From the NCBI GenBank assembly GCA_009691705.1, contig SIAR01000005.1:19482-83481 (forward strand): a stretch of 64,000 nt of DNA, given 5' to 3'. Shown here piece after piece: positions 35,622 to 43,371 of this stretch. The stretch comes from Phycisphaerales bacterium (GTDB lineage: Bacteria > Planctomycetota > Phycisphaerae > Phycisphaerales > SM1A02). The notes below the pieces were generated by a model that did not search any database, was not told the DNA's origin, and saw only the letters and a program-made list of their open reading frames with translations. Position 1 is the first letter of the stretch. The number at the start of each line of letters is the position of its first letter. The position numbers and the translations under genes were made by a program.

Positions 35622-36943
35622 CGCGACCAATCGATCGACGCTCATTTGTGAAGGCGACTGCCGCAACCATCGCTGCGGCGAGTGCGATGGGAGTCTTCTC
35701 GCCAAACGCCAGCGGCGCGCGCACCGTCGCTGCGCGTGGACGACGAGAGATTCGGGTGGGCGTGATCGGTTGCGGCGGGCGCGGCACGGGGGCGGCCGGC
35801 AATGCCCTCGAAGCGTCGACTGCTGTGCGCATCGTTGCGTTGGGTGATCTCTTTGCCGACCGCATCACCAAGGCACAGACCCAACTCGCAGGATTCGGCG
35901 ACCGTGCCACTGTCGCTGCTTCCCAGTGTTTCACGGGGTTTGACGCTTATCAGGGAGTGATCGCTGTGCCGTGCGACTATGTGATCTTGGCGACGCCTCC
36001 AGGGTTTCGTCCGATCCATTTTGCGGCGGCGATCGCGGCGGGTAGAAACGCGTTCGTCGAGAAACCAGTTGCGGTCGATCCAACAGGAATTCGAACGATG
36101 CTCGCCACCTCGGCAGAGGCCGATGCGAAGGGATTGCGAGTCGCTGCTGGCACGCAGCGCCGACACGAGTGGTCCTATCTCGAGGCGATGCAGCGCATAA
36201 AAGAGGGGGCGATCGGTCGCGTCGTCGCGGCGCGCGTCTTCTGGAACATGGGATCGCTCTGGAACGTTGCTCCCGATGCGGCGCGTAGCGATGTCGAGAA
36301 TCAGATTCGCAACTGGCTCTATCACACCTGGCTCTCCGGTGATCACATAGTTGAACAGCATGTGCACAACATTGACATTGCAAACTGGGCAATGGGATCG
36401 CACCCCGTTCGATGCATCGCAGTCGGTGGTCGTCAAGTGCGCACCGACACGAAAGCGTTCGGTCATGTGTTTGATCATTTCGCCGTTGACTACGAGTATG
36501 CCTGCGTCGACGGGTCGACGGGATCGCGCTTCGCACTCAGTATGGCACGACAACAGGATGGCACTGCGGGACGGGTTGAAGAGGTGATCTATGGCTCAAC
36601 GGGAGTCGCGCGACTCAGTTCCGGCTCAGCGCGAATCACCGCAGAATCAGCCGAGAAATCATGGACATTCAATGGTCCAAACAACAATCCGTATGTGCAG
36701 GTTCACATCGATTTGCAGAAGGCGATCATCGATTCGACGCCACTCAACGAGACGACCCAAGTCGCAACTAGCACTATGAGTGCCATCATGGGACGGATGG
36801 CCGCGTACAGCGGCGCTGAGATCACTTGGGATGACGCGCTGGCGAATCCGATGAATCTGATGCCGCCTTCGTTGCAGTTTGGACCGTTGCAGCAGGCGCC
36901 GGTGGCGATTCCTGGAGCGAGTGCCATCCCTTCGTCGCAGTGA
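35618..36943 (+). CDS. Gfo/Idh/MocA-family oxidoreductase with Tat signal (copy 2)
   Basis: A 441-residue paralogue of the preceding protein, coupled to it by an ATGA overlap. It has the Tat motif DRRSFVKATAATIAAAS, the nucleotide-binding IRVGVIGCGGRGTGA, NAFVEKPVAVDP and SGDHIVEQHVHNIDIANW. The close match of order and motifs with copy 1 suggests tandem duplication followed by divergence. Substrate unknown. The last 122 bases overlap the convergent apbE gene on the other strand, an unusually long antiparallel coding overlap. Confidence 0.88.
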   Translation: MTRPIDRRSFVKATAATIAAASAMGVFSPNASGARTVAARGRREIRVGVIGCGGRGTGAAGNALEASTAVRIVALGDLFADRITKAQTQLAGFGDRATVAASQCFTGFDAYQGVIAVPCDYVILATPPGFRPIHFAAAIAAGRNAFVEKPVAVDPTGIRTMLATSAEADAKGLRVAAGTQRRHEWSYLEAMQRIKEGAIGRVVAARVFWNMGSLWNVAPDAARSDVENQIRNWLYHTWLSGDHIVEQHVHNIDIANWAMGSHPVRCIAVGGRQVRTDTKAFGHVFDHFAVDYEYACVDGSTGSRFALSMARQQDGTAGRVEEVIYGSTGVARLSSGSARITAESAEKSWTFNGPNNNPYVQVHIDLQKAIIDSTPLNETTQVATSTMSAIMGRMAAYSGAEITWDDALANPMNLMPPSLQFGPLQQAPVAIPGASAIPSSQ

Positions 36944-37907
36944 TACGCGCGGCGGTGGGCGCGCCGTTCGCATCCGCGCGCAGTTCGATGACGTAGGCTT
37001 CGAACCCTCCCAGCGCATCCACGAGCCGCGCCTGTTGGTTGAGCAGCGCCTCTCCTTCAACGCAGAGTGCCGTAGCGAGCGCGTCGGCGACTGCGCCACT
37101 GCGACTCACCACTGTTGCCGCGATTCGCCGTGTCACCGCGCGACCAGTGCGCGGGTCAAAGATGTGGGAGTGACGCTCGGCGCCCATCTCAAGGTGCTGC
37201 GATGCATCACCACTCGTCGAGATCGACTGGTTGCACAACAGAACTCTGTGAGTGGCGGAGTCACCGAGTTCGCTCGCGATCTCGATCGACCATCCCAGAG
37301 TGCCTGGTGGGGGATCGCCACACGCGATGTCTCCCGCGACCGCGCACAGCGCGCTGTTCACTCCGCGACTCTTCAGCGAATCGACCGCTGCCTGTGCTGC
37401 AAAACCTTTGCCGATGGCGCCGAAATCGAGCCGCAGGTCTGCGATGGCACAGGTCAGCCGTGGAGGATCTTGCTGCAAAGTGAGCGCTGCAAATCCGCAC
37501 CGCGCGCGCGCCGCCGCAATGGCCTCGTCAGTTGGAAGCAACTTCTGGCGCCGCGCATCGCGCCAGAGTTGACTCAGTGCCCCCGCCGAGAGATCGAACG
37601 CACCATCGGTTGCGCGCGTGACGCGCAGTGACTCGCTGATGGCCGCTGCGAGGTCGGCGCTGATTACCGTCGAACTGCCCGCTTCGCTGGGTATCCGATT
37701 GACTTCAGAGCTCTGCAGGTAGTCGCTGAGCGTTTCGTCAAGAGCGCGCACCCTGTCGAATGCCAGTCGCGCCGCTTGCACGGCTTCATGCTCGCAGGAA
37801 GCAAAGAGTTCGATGCGCACATCGCACCCCATCGCGATTTCGGTGAATGAAAATCGCGCGCGTTGCTCGGGCGCGATCACAATCAGTAATGCCAAGGCGC
37901 AGAGCAT
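36822..37907 (-). CDS. apbE: FAD:protein FMN transferase (ApbE)
   Basis: A 361-residue protein from the ATG at 37907 (signal-like MLCALALLIVIAPE); ATG 37952 and a TTG further up would overlap the upstream gene. ApbE hallmarks are FTEIAMGCDVRIEL, FDLSAGALSQLWRDA, LRLDFGAIGKGFAAQ and SISTSGDASQHL, with HIFDPRTGRAV for substrate and Mg binding. The enzyme attaches FMN through a phosphoester to Thr or Ser of target flavoproteins in the periplasm, such as NqrB/C or RnfG. No target is encoded in the window. The C-terminal ~35 residues are Ala/Pro/Ser-rich and are the part that overlaps the oxidoreductase gene. Confidence 0.88.
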   Translation of the reverse strand: MLCALALLIVIAPEQRARFSFTEIAMGCDVRIELFASCEHEAVQAARLAFDRVRALDETLSDYLQSSEVNRIPSEAGSSTVISADLAAAISESLRVTRATDGAFDLSAGALSQLWRDARRQKLLPTDEAIAAARARCGFAALTLQQDPPRLTCAIADLRLDFGAIGKGFAAQAAVDSLKSRGVNSALCAVAGDIACGDPPPGTLGWSIEIASELGDSATHRVLLCNQSISTSGDASQHLEMGAERHSHIFDPRTGRAVTRRIAATVVSRSGAVADALATALCVEGEALLNQQARLVDALGGFEAYVIELRADANGAPTAARITATKGWHSLQESPPAPAATVQTATKAASDSSDSPARHPK

Positions 37908-37914
37908 GCTGCAA

Positions 37915-39672
37915 CTACGCGCGCACGTTCGGAGGCAGATCTGGATTGCCATCGCGGACGCTGCGAATCTCGTCGAGGCGCGCAAAGAGAATGTCGACGA
38001 GCTCAGGGTCGAAGTGTCCTGCAGACTCCGCTTGGATCAGTTCGAGCACGCGATGTTCTGGCCAAGCCTCTTTGTATGAGCGGGGGCTACCCAACGCATC
38101 AAACACATCGGCAAGCCCGACGATTCTGGCAAAAAGTGGAGTCTCTTCTCCGCGTCGACCACGGCGAGTTCCATCCTCTTCGATGCCTGGATAGCCCTGG
38201 CCATTCCACCGCTCGTGGTGCAACAACGCAACCTCACGCGCGGCGTCGTCAAAGTCTGAGGGCGAATCTCCAAAGAGATCTGCGCCGATTTGCGCGTGAC
38301 GTTTGATCTCTTCGAACTCGTGCGGTTCGAGCTTTCCGACCTTCTTCAAGATCAAATCTGAGACGCCGATCTTTCCGACATCGTGCAACTTTGCCGCGGT
38401 TCGAAGTCGATCGCGCTGCCGTTCGAACGCCGGACCTTCGAGCCCTCGCCGCCGCGCCCACTCCTCGAAGATCAAGGCCGAGTATCCAGCGACCCGTTCG
38501 ACGTGTCGACCAGTCTCGGCAGGATCGCGGAGCTCTGCCATGCGAATCATTCGCAACACAGTGCTCTCAGTTAGTCGCGCGCGTTCGATTGCCACTGCTG
38601 CGACGCTTGCGAAGTGTTCCACGAGTCGGATGTCTGATTCTGAAAAGGTTGTGGACTGCAGTCCGTCGATGCTGAGGGGATTGATGAGCTCCATCACACC
38701 CAATACGTGGCCCGCTTGGCTCTTCAGAGGCACCGCCAACATCGCGCGGGTGCGGTATCCCAAGACTTGATCGAACGACGAGTCGAATCGATAAGGGTTT
38801 CCGATAGCGATCTGATAGCAGTCTGGAATGTGCAGATGCTGACCGGTGAGGCACACCCATCCTGCCAGGCTTCGGTCGGTGATTGGCAGCCGAAACGCCG
38901 AGACTTGCGGGGTATCACCAGTGCCCGTGCGCTGCGCGATCGCCTGATTATGAAAGAAGGCGAAGCGCAGGAAGTCACCCTCACGCAAGAACACCGTGCC
39001 CGCCTCGGTGCGAACGAGGTTGCGCGCCTCCGAGAGGATGCGATCCATCAGAGTATGAAAATCTTGAATCTGGTTGAGTTCAATGCCAACTTGCAAGAGA
39101 CCACGCACGCGGAGTTGCCATTCGAGGTCAGAAGGAGCGTCGCTCTGCTTGGCGAGTTGCAACTTGTGCTGCTCAAGCGCGCGATGCGCACTGCGCAGTT
39201 CACACTGCAGCGACTCATATGCCGCGGTGCTGCGATTTCTGCGCACAACGTTGAGATAACCCATCGAGTGTCCGCGCACGCGGGCGACCAACTCGGCAGT
39301 GCTCACCGGATAGACAATAAAATCAGTCGCGCCGTGCACGAATGCCGCCTCACGTATTGCGCAGGTTGCCGCAGAGACAACCACGATGACTGGCACTGCA
39401 CCCACCTCGGGGCTTCGTGCTAGAGAGTTGAGCGTTGCGATCGGATCGAACCCAGGCTCGCGAAGATCAAGCAGGATGACCGTCGGGCAGGTGCGCATTG
39501 CCTCATCCACCGCGTCATTCGCCCGCGAGCAGTAGGTGATTGTGATTCCCCCCGCAGCGGCGAGCAATTCGCGCAGCGCAATAGTTGCTGTGTAGCCGCC
39601 GCCCACAAGCAGCAATTCATGCTCGTCGCGCGGTACGGACTCGAGGGGGGATGAGTCGTGAGGATTTGACAT
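37915..39672 (-). CDS. Response regulator with GAF and HD-GYP domains
   Basis: A 585-residue three-domain protein. Residues ~15-135 are a receiver domain with the phospho-acceptor Asp in VILLDLREPG and the Lys position replaced near FIVYPVST. A coiled-coil (~150-190) leads to a GAF domain (~200-370, LMDRILSEARNLVRTEAGTVFL and MLAVPLKSQAGHVLGVMEL). The HD-GYP domain follows (~385-570), with LHDVGKIGV, HHERWNGQGYPGIEEDG and IVGLADVFDAL. HD-GYP enzymes hydrolyse cyclic di-GMP. The gene sits between a PIN-TRAM gene and apbE on the same strand with short gaps. Confidence 0.88.
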   Translation of the reverse strand: MSNPHDSSPLESVPRDEHELLLVGGGYTATIALRELLAAAGGITITYCSRANDAVDEAMRTCPTVILLDLREPGFDPIATLNSLARSPEVGAVPVIVVVSAATCAIREAAFVHGATDFIVYPVSTAELVARVRGHSMGYLNVVRRNRSTAAYESLQCELRSAHRALEQHKLQLAKQSDAPSDLEWQLRVRGLLQVGIELNQIQDFHTLMDRILSEARNLVRTEAGTVFLREGDFLRFAFFHNQAIAQRTGTGDTPQVSAFRLPITDRSLAGWVCLTGQHLHIPDCYQIAIGNPYRFDSSFDQVLGYRTRAMLAVPLKSQAGHVLGVMELINPLSIDGLQSTTFSESDIRLVEHFASVAAVAIERARLTESTVLRMIRMAELRDPAETGRHVERVAGYSALIFEEWARRRGLEGPAFERQRDRLRTAAKLHDVGKIGVSDLILKKVGKLEPHEFEEIKRHAQIGADLFGDSPSDFDDAAREVALLHHERWNGQGYPGIEEDGTRRGRRGEETPLFARIVGLADVFDALGSPRSYKEAWPEHRVLELIQAESAGHFDPELVDILFARLDEIRSVRDGNPDLPPNVRA

Positions 39673-39698
39673 TGTTTGGACTTCGCAAGGGCCGCGCG

Positions 39699-40988
39699 CT
39701 AGCCGCGGCGTGGATTGCGACCTCCGTGCGATGGTTCGCGACGCGCATGTTCATTCTCTGGGATCGGTTCGCGCGGTTGCCCGACTGCCTTCGCCGCCAT
39801 CGACTCACTAGTGCCTGGCGCATGCGCTTCAGCGCGCGCAAAGATGATTCGACCGCCCGCGGTCTGAAGAATGTTGTTGATGACTCCCTCGGCACGAGAT
39901 CCCACGAGCTCGGCAGCACCGTCGATCACAACCATCGTTCCATCGGCTAGGTGTCCAACGCCTTGTCCGCCTTGTTCGCCAACCCGAGTGATCTCGACAG
40001 CGACGATTTCGCCCGGGAAAAGTTGCGGCTGCAGTGCCAAAGAGATCGCATGCAGATTGATGGTGACGATGCCGCTGATGTTTGCAACCTTTTGCAATCC
40101 TGAGTCGCTGGTGGCGATGCGCATGTGCTCGCGCGAGGCGAGTTCAACGAGCATGCGATCGACTCCCCGTCCATCGAGGTCAATTGGCTCAATGCGCAAG
40201 TCAATCGAAGAGTTCTCTTGCATGCGGGAGATCACGTCGAGTCCGCGCCGTCCCTTTGCCCGTTTGTGCTTGTCACTGCTGTCGCAAAGGTGTTGCAGTT
40301 CATCGAGCACAAACTTTGGAACGACCAATGGCGCGTCAAGAATCTGGCTCGTGGCGAGTGCCTCGATGCGTCCATCGATAATCGTCGAACTATCGAGCAG
40401 AATTGCCGCAAGTCCGCTGGGCTGCTTGTTGAACTCAACATAAGGAATGACGAGGCGAAAGTCATCTTTGGTGGTCAAGACGATCGAAACCGAGAGGTAG
40501 CAGAGCACAATGCCCAATATGAGCTTCGACAAACCCAAATAGAGTTGCGCAGGACCGCTACTGATTTCCCACGCCCGCGCGACCGTATCGATGAGCGATC
40601 CGATGGCGACGGCGGCGATGAGGCCGAGGCATATTCCTAGATACACACCAGCGACCGATGTCAATCGTTTCTCGGGAGTGAGGTGGTCGAGCAGCAGCAC
40701 CACCAATCCGATACTGACTCCGGCGATGATGAGACCGATGACGGTGGGATGGCCAAAGTCTTCGACGTTGCGAGAACTCGCGACGGTGACCGTCGTGACC
40801 ACCACAAGCATAATGATGAAGATCAGCCGCACGGCGAGCAGCAGAAACGGGCTCTCGCGACCGCGCCGCATCGGCTTGTGCGCCGACTTCGGTCGACCCA
40901 AGTCACTCGTCGGCTGCGTGGGCTGTTGATCGGGCAGAGCAGGCACGCAACGAGTGTAGGCAGTGGTGCTAAGATCACCGTCGGTCAT
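39699..40988 (-). CDS. PIN/TRAM-domain membrane protein (YacL-like)
   Basis: A 429-residue protein. Four hydrophobic helices occupy about residues 47-165, followed by a PIN nuclease-like domain (ILLDSSTIIDGRIEALA, VVPKFVLDELQHL, GRRGLDVISRM, IATSDSGLQKVA) with the acidic residues expected of the metal site, and then a TRAM domain (LFPGEIVAVEITRVGEQGGQGVGHL). The same order is found in B. subtilis YacL and other conserved PIN-TRAM proteins, proposed to be RNases. The start lies two bases from the SRP RNA gene on the other strand. Confidence 0.88.
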   Translation of the reverse strand: MTDGDLSTTAYTRCVPALPDQQPTQPTSDLGRPKSAHKPMRRGRESPFLLLAVRLIFIIMLVVVTTVTVASSRNVEDFGHPTVIGLIIAGVSIGLVVLLLDHLTPEKRLTSVAGVYLGICLGLIAAVAIGSLIDTVARAWEISSGPAQLYLGLSKLILGIVLCYLSVSIVLTTKDDFRLVIPYVEFNKQPSGLAAILLDSSTIIDGRIEALATSQILDAPLVVPKFVLDELQHLCDSSDKHKRAKGRRGLDVISRMQENSSIDLRIEPIDLDGRGVDRMLVELASREHMRIATSDSGLQKVANISGIVTINLHAISLALQPQLFPGEIVAVEITRVGEQGGQGVGHLADGTMVVIDGAAELVGSRAEGVINNILQTAGGRIIFARAEAHAPGTSESMAAKAVGQPREPIPENEHARREPSHGGRNPRRG

Positions 40989-40990
40989 GA

Positions 40991-41099
40991 GGAGGACGGT
41001 CGGGTCCGCTGGGCGGACGGCTCGTGAACCTGGTCAGGGCTTGACGGCAGCAGCCATAAGCGTCGTCGCCCGTGCCATTGGCTACCTGGCCGTCCTCCA
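40991..41099 (+). ncRNA. ffs: Signal recognition particle RNA, small bacterial (4.5S) type
   Basis: GGAGGACGG at the start pairs with CCGTCCTCC at the end, closing one long hairpin of about 109 nt. At the tip, ACCTGGTCAGG and GGCAGCAGCC reproduce the conserved SRP domain IV internal loops that bind Ffh. The apical loop reads TGAC (41042-41045), a URRC-type tetraloop instead of GGAA. The position directly before dnaX-recR matches the scr/ffs-dnaX order known from other bacteria. No separate hairpin terminator was seen; six T follow before the dnaX ATG. Confidence 0.9.
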
Positions 41100-41114
41100 C
41101 GTGACCTGTTTTTT

Positions 41115-42377
41115 ATGACGACCAAAGCAACATCTAAAACGCGCGCAAGCGAAACGACGCCCGCATCCACCACGAGCGCTGCAACGCCGCTGGCCACAAG
41201 TTCGGACGGGAACTTGTTCGCGGCAGAAGCGCTGAATGCGCCCTACCAGGTCTTCGCGCGCCGCTATCGATCGCGTTCATTCGCTGAACTCATCGGGCAA
41301 GATTCGATCGCCAACACTTTGCGCAGCGCAATCGCGATGGGGCGAACGGCACACGCCTATCTCTTCTGCGGCACGCGGGGGGTGGGAAAGACCTCGATGG
41401 CGCGCATTTTCGCCCGTGCCCTCAACGCCGTGGACTCTCTTGGGGAGCGCGACGCGATCGCTCAGTCGATCATGCGCGGCGAAGATCTCGATGTCGTTGA
41501 AATCGACGGAGCGAGCAATCGCGGCGTCGACGATGCGCGCGATCTCATTGCCGGGGCTGGAATGGCTCCCGCGCGCAGTCCATACAAGATTTACATCATT
41601 GACGAAGTGCACATGCTCACCCAGCCGGCCTTCAACGCGCTGCTCAAGACGATGGAAGAACCTCCCGCGCATGTGAAGTTCATTCTCTGTACGACCGAAC
41701 CGCACAAAGTTCCCGCGACCATTCAGAGTCGCTGCCAGCGATTCGATTTTCGATCGATTCCAACCACGCTGATCGCCGACCACTTGCGCAGTGTGCTCGC
41801 CGGCGAGAAAGTCAGCGCGGACGAAGCGGTCATCTTGCAAGTTGCTCGACTCGCCAACGGTTCGATGCGGGATGGACTCAGCCTGCTCGATCGACTCGTC
41901 TCGGCGTCACCGGGTCATGTCTCAGTGGCACTTGCGCGTGAAGTGTTGGGATTGCCCGACGAAGAGTTACTTGAGTCGCTTGTCGCGGCGATCGCACAAG
42001 GCGATCCTCCGGCAGGTCTTGAGGCAGCTGCGAAGTTGCTCGAGCAGGGGATGTCGCCCGACCATGCCCTCGACACCATCGCAGCGCGATTGCGCGATGC
42101 ACTGCTGATTCGCACCTGTGGCGCGCAGAGCGCGATGGTCGATCTTCCGCTTGAGGCACGCGAGCGACTCGCAGAACACGCCAAGCATCTCGATCCACCA
42201 GTGCTGGTGCACCTCATCACGCTGTGCGACGGGGCCGTACGAAACATTCGTGGTTCATCGGTGCCGCGGGCGCTATTCGACGCGGTCATCGCTCGATTGT
42301 GCATGGCGGAGCACTTCGTTGCAGCGGCGACACTGCTCGCGGCACCATCCGACGCGCCAACTGTAAAAAAAAAGTAG
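41115..42377 (+). CDS. dnaX: DNA polymerase III subunit gamma (zero-frame product of dnaX)
   Basis: The zero frame encodes 420 residues. After a ~45-residue Thr/Ser/Ala-rich extension comes the clamp-loader ATPase: FARRYRSRSFAELIGQ, Walker A CGTRGVGKTS near residue 86, Walker B IYIIDEVHML, sensor 1 ILCTTEPHKVP and the SRC motif SRCQRFDF; the collar domain ends near residue 400. The four-Cys zinc module that normally interrupts the ATPase after the Walker A helix is absent: that stretch reads NAVDSLGERDAIAQSIMRG, without Cys. The frame stops right after an A9-G run (TVKKK stop), which is a frameshift signal; the longer tau form continues in the -1 frame. recR follows. Confidence 0.92.
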   Translation: MTTKATSKTRASETTPASTTSAATPLATSSDGNLFAAEALNAPYQVFARRYRSRSFAELIGQDSIANTLRSAIAMGRTAHAYLFCGTRGVGKTSMARIFARALNAVDSLGERDAIAQSIMRGEDLDVVEIDGASNRGVDDARDLIAGAGMAPARSPYKIYIIDEVHMLTQPAFNALLKTMEEPPAHVKFILCTTEPHKVPATIQSRCQRFDFRSIPTTLIADHLRSVLAGEKVSADEAVILQVARLANGSMRDGLSLLDRLVSASPGHVSVALAREVLGLPDEELLESLVAAIAQGDPPAGLEAAAKLLEQGMSPDHALDTIAARLRDALLIRTCGAQSAMVDLPLEARERLAEHAKHLDPPVLVHLITLCDGAVRNIRGSSVPRALFDAVIARLCMAEHFVAAATLLAAPSDAPTVKKK

Positions 42378-42397
42378 ATGACTCACCGCGGGCGAGT
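42365..42397 (+). other. dnaX slippery sequence and downstream hairpin (programmed -1 frameshift or slippage site)
   Basis: Nine A then G (42365-42374) contains A AAA AAG, the heptamer used by E. coli dnaX. The zero-frame stop TAG follows immediately (42375-42377). Three bases further, ACTC-A-CC and GG-C-GAGT can form a small hairpin (42381-42397, one mismatch). A nine-A run is also long enough for RNA polymerase slippage, as described for Thermus dnaX. A sequencing indel would look the same. Confidence 0.7.
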
Positions 42398-42691
42398 GTT
42401 CCCATTGCGCCACCACCCATTGCGCCACCACCCATTGCGCCACCACCCATTGCGCCACCACCCATTGCGCCACCACCCATTGCGCCACCACCCATTGCGC
42501 CACCACCCATTGCTGCGCAACCTGTGCGGACAACTTCGACCCAGGATGCCGACGCGATTCGGCGCCATCCACTCGTGATTGAAGCGGCGAGAATTCTCGA
42601 CGCTGCCATCGCGCGGGTGACGCCGCGCACGCTGCCCACACCCACGCCAGCTGATGAACTGCAAAATCCGCAAGTTGAGGAGTCGGCGTGA
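42374..42691 (+). CDS. dnaX: tau-specific C-terminal extension of dnaX (-1 frame)
   Basis: After a -1 shift on the A-run the reading continues as VDDSPRASV, then a PIAPP repeat linker, then RRHPLVIEAARILDAAIARVTPR, ending at a TGA that overlaps the recR start. HPLV plus a short amphipathic helix and a V-x-P-R end resembles the conserved last segment of many DnaX proteins (xPLVxxALxLFxxxIVxV), so this is probably real coding sequence. The full tau product would be about 525 residues (41115-42691). The frame also opens upstream of the A-run, but that part is only the shadow of the ATPase frame. Confidence 0.75.
   Translation, partial: VDDSPRASVPIAPPPIAPPPIAPPPIAPPPIAPPPIAPPPIAPPPIAAQPVRTTSTQDADAIRRHPLVIEAARILDAAIARVTPRTLPTPTPADELQNPQVEESA
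42401..42505 (+). repeat. 15-bp tandem repeat, seven perfect copies, in the dnaX tau linker
   Basis: The unit CCCATTGCGCCACCA is repeated seven times without a single change, followed by a partial eighth (CCCATTG). It encodes Pro-Ile-Ala-Pro-Pro, giving a stiff proline-rich linker. Perfect identity at synonymous positions suggests recent expansion by replication slippage. Confidence 0.95.
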
Positions 42692-43332
42692 TGGCGCGCG
42701 AGTCGAACCAACGTGGTGCCTATCCCGAGAGCGTGAACCGCTTGATTCAAGCCTTCTCAACGCTTCCTGGGATCGGTGGACGCACCGCCCAGCGACTTGC
42801 ATTCTGGGTCTTGAAGTCGTCGAGCGAGGAGGCGCTTGCGCTCGCGGATGCGATCACGAGCGTGAAGCAATCGGTGCGCCACTGCCCAGTCTGTTGGAAT
42901 CCAGCCGATAGTTCGCCCTGTCACATCTGCGCCGATGAGAGTCGCGACGGGTCGATCGTGATGGTCGTTGAGCAACCCAAAGACCTAATCAATCTCGAAC
43001 AAACAGGACGCTACCGCGGGCTCTACCACGTCCTGATGGGACGACTCGATCCACTCGATGGAGTCGGCCCAGAGAGCATCACGGCAGCAGATCTTCTGGC
43101 GCGGGTGAATGATGCGAGTCGCAACGCGCGTGGCGTCGAAGTGCGAGAGATAGTGCTGGCGTTGAATCCTGATCTCGAGGGTGATTCAACGGGTCTGTAT
43201 CTCGCTGAGATTCTCAAAGCGCAAGCAGTCAAGGTCACCCGACTCGCCCGCGGGTTGCCAAGTGGATCGCAGATCGAGTTCGCTAACCGCGCCGCACTCG
43301 CCGACGCGATTTCTCTGCGGCAACCATTTTGA
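42691..43332 (+). CDS. recR: Recombination protein RecR
   Basis: A 213-residue protein. An HhH region opens it (FSTLPGIGGRTAQRLAFWVL), followed by the four-Cys zinc module HCPVCWNPADSSPCHIC and the Toprim domain (IVMVVEQPKDLINLE, LNPDLEGDSTGLYL) and Walker-like end VTRLARGLPSGSQIEFA. RecR acts with RecO and RecF in recombinational repair of gaps. GAGGAG lies 9 bases before ATG 42691; a GTG one codon upstream overlaps the dnaX tau stop by 4 nt and is equally possible. The ffs-dnaX-recR order is widely conserved. Confidence 0.95.
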   Translation: MARESNQRGAYPESVNRLIQAFSTLPGIGGRTAQRLAFWVLKSSSEEALALADAITSVKQSVRHCPVCWNPADSSPCHICADESRDGSIVMVVEQPKDLINLEQTGRYRGLYHVLMGRLDPLDGVGPESITAADLLARVNDASRNARGVEVREIVLALNPDLEGDSTGLYLAEILKAQAVKVTRLARGLPSGSQIEFANRAALADAISLRQPF

Positions 43333-43371
43333 ATTCTGACGATCGCCGCGGGCACCCTGTACGATTGGATT

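Noticed and set aside
35642..36553. 303-codon minus-strand frame opposite the second Gfo/Idh gene
   Set aside because: It is fully contained in a gene with clear Rossmann and EKP motifs, and shows no domain of its own.
42401..42505. Possible CRISPR array at the regular repeats
   Set aside because: The units are directly adjacent 15-mers without spacers, in frame with dnaX, and there are no cas genes.
42286..42802. Minus-strand frames with repeated MGGGA or RNGWW residues opposite dnaX
   Set aside because: These are reverse readings of the 15-bp dnaX repeat; the coding sense is fixed by the DnaX and RecR frames on the plus strand.
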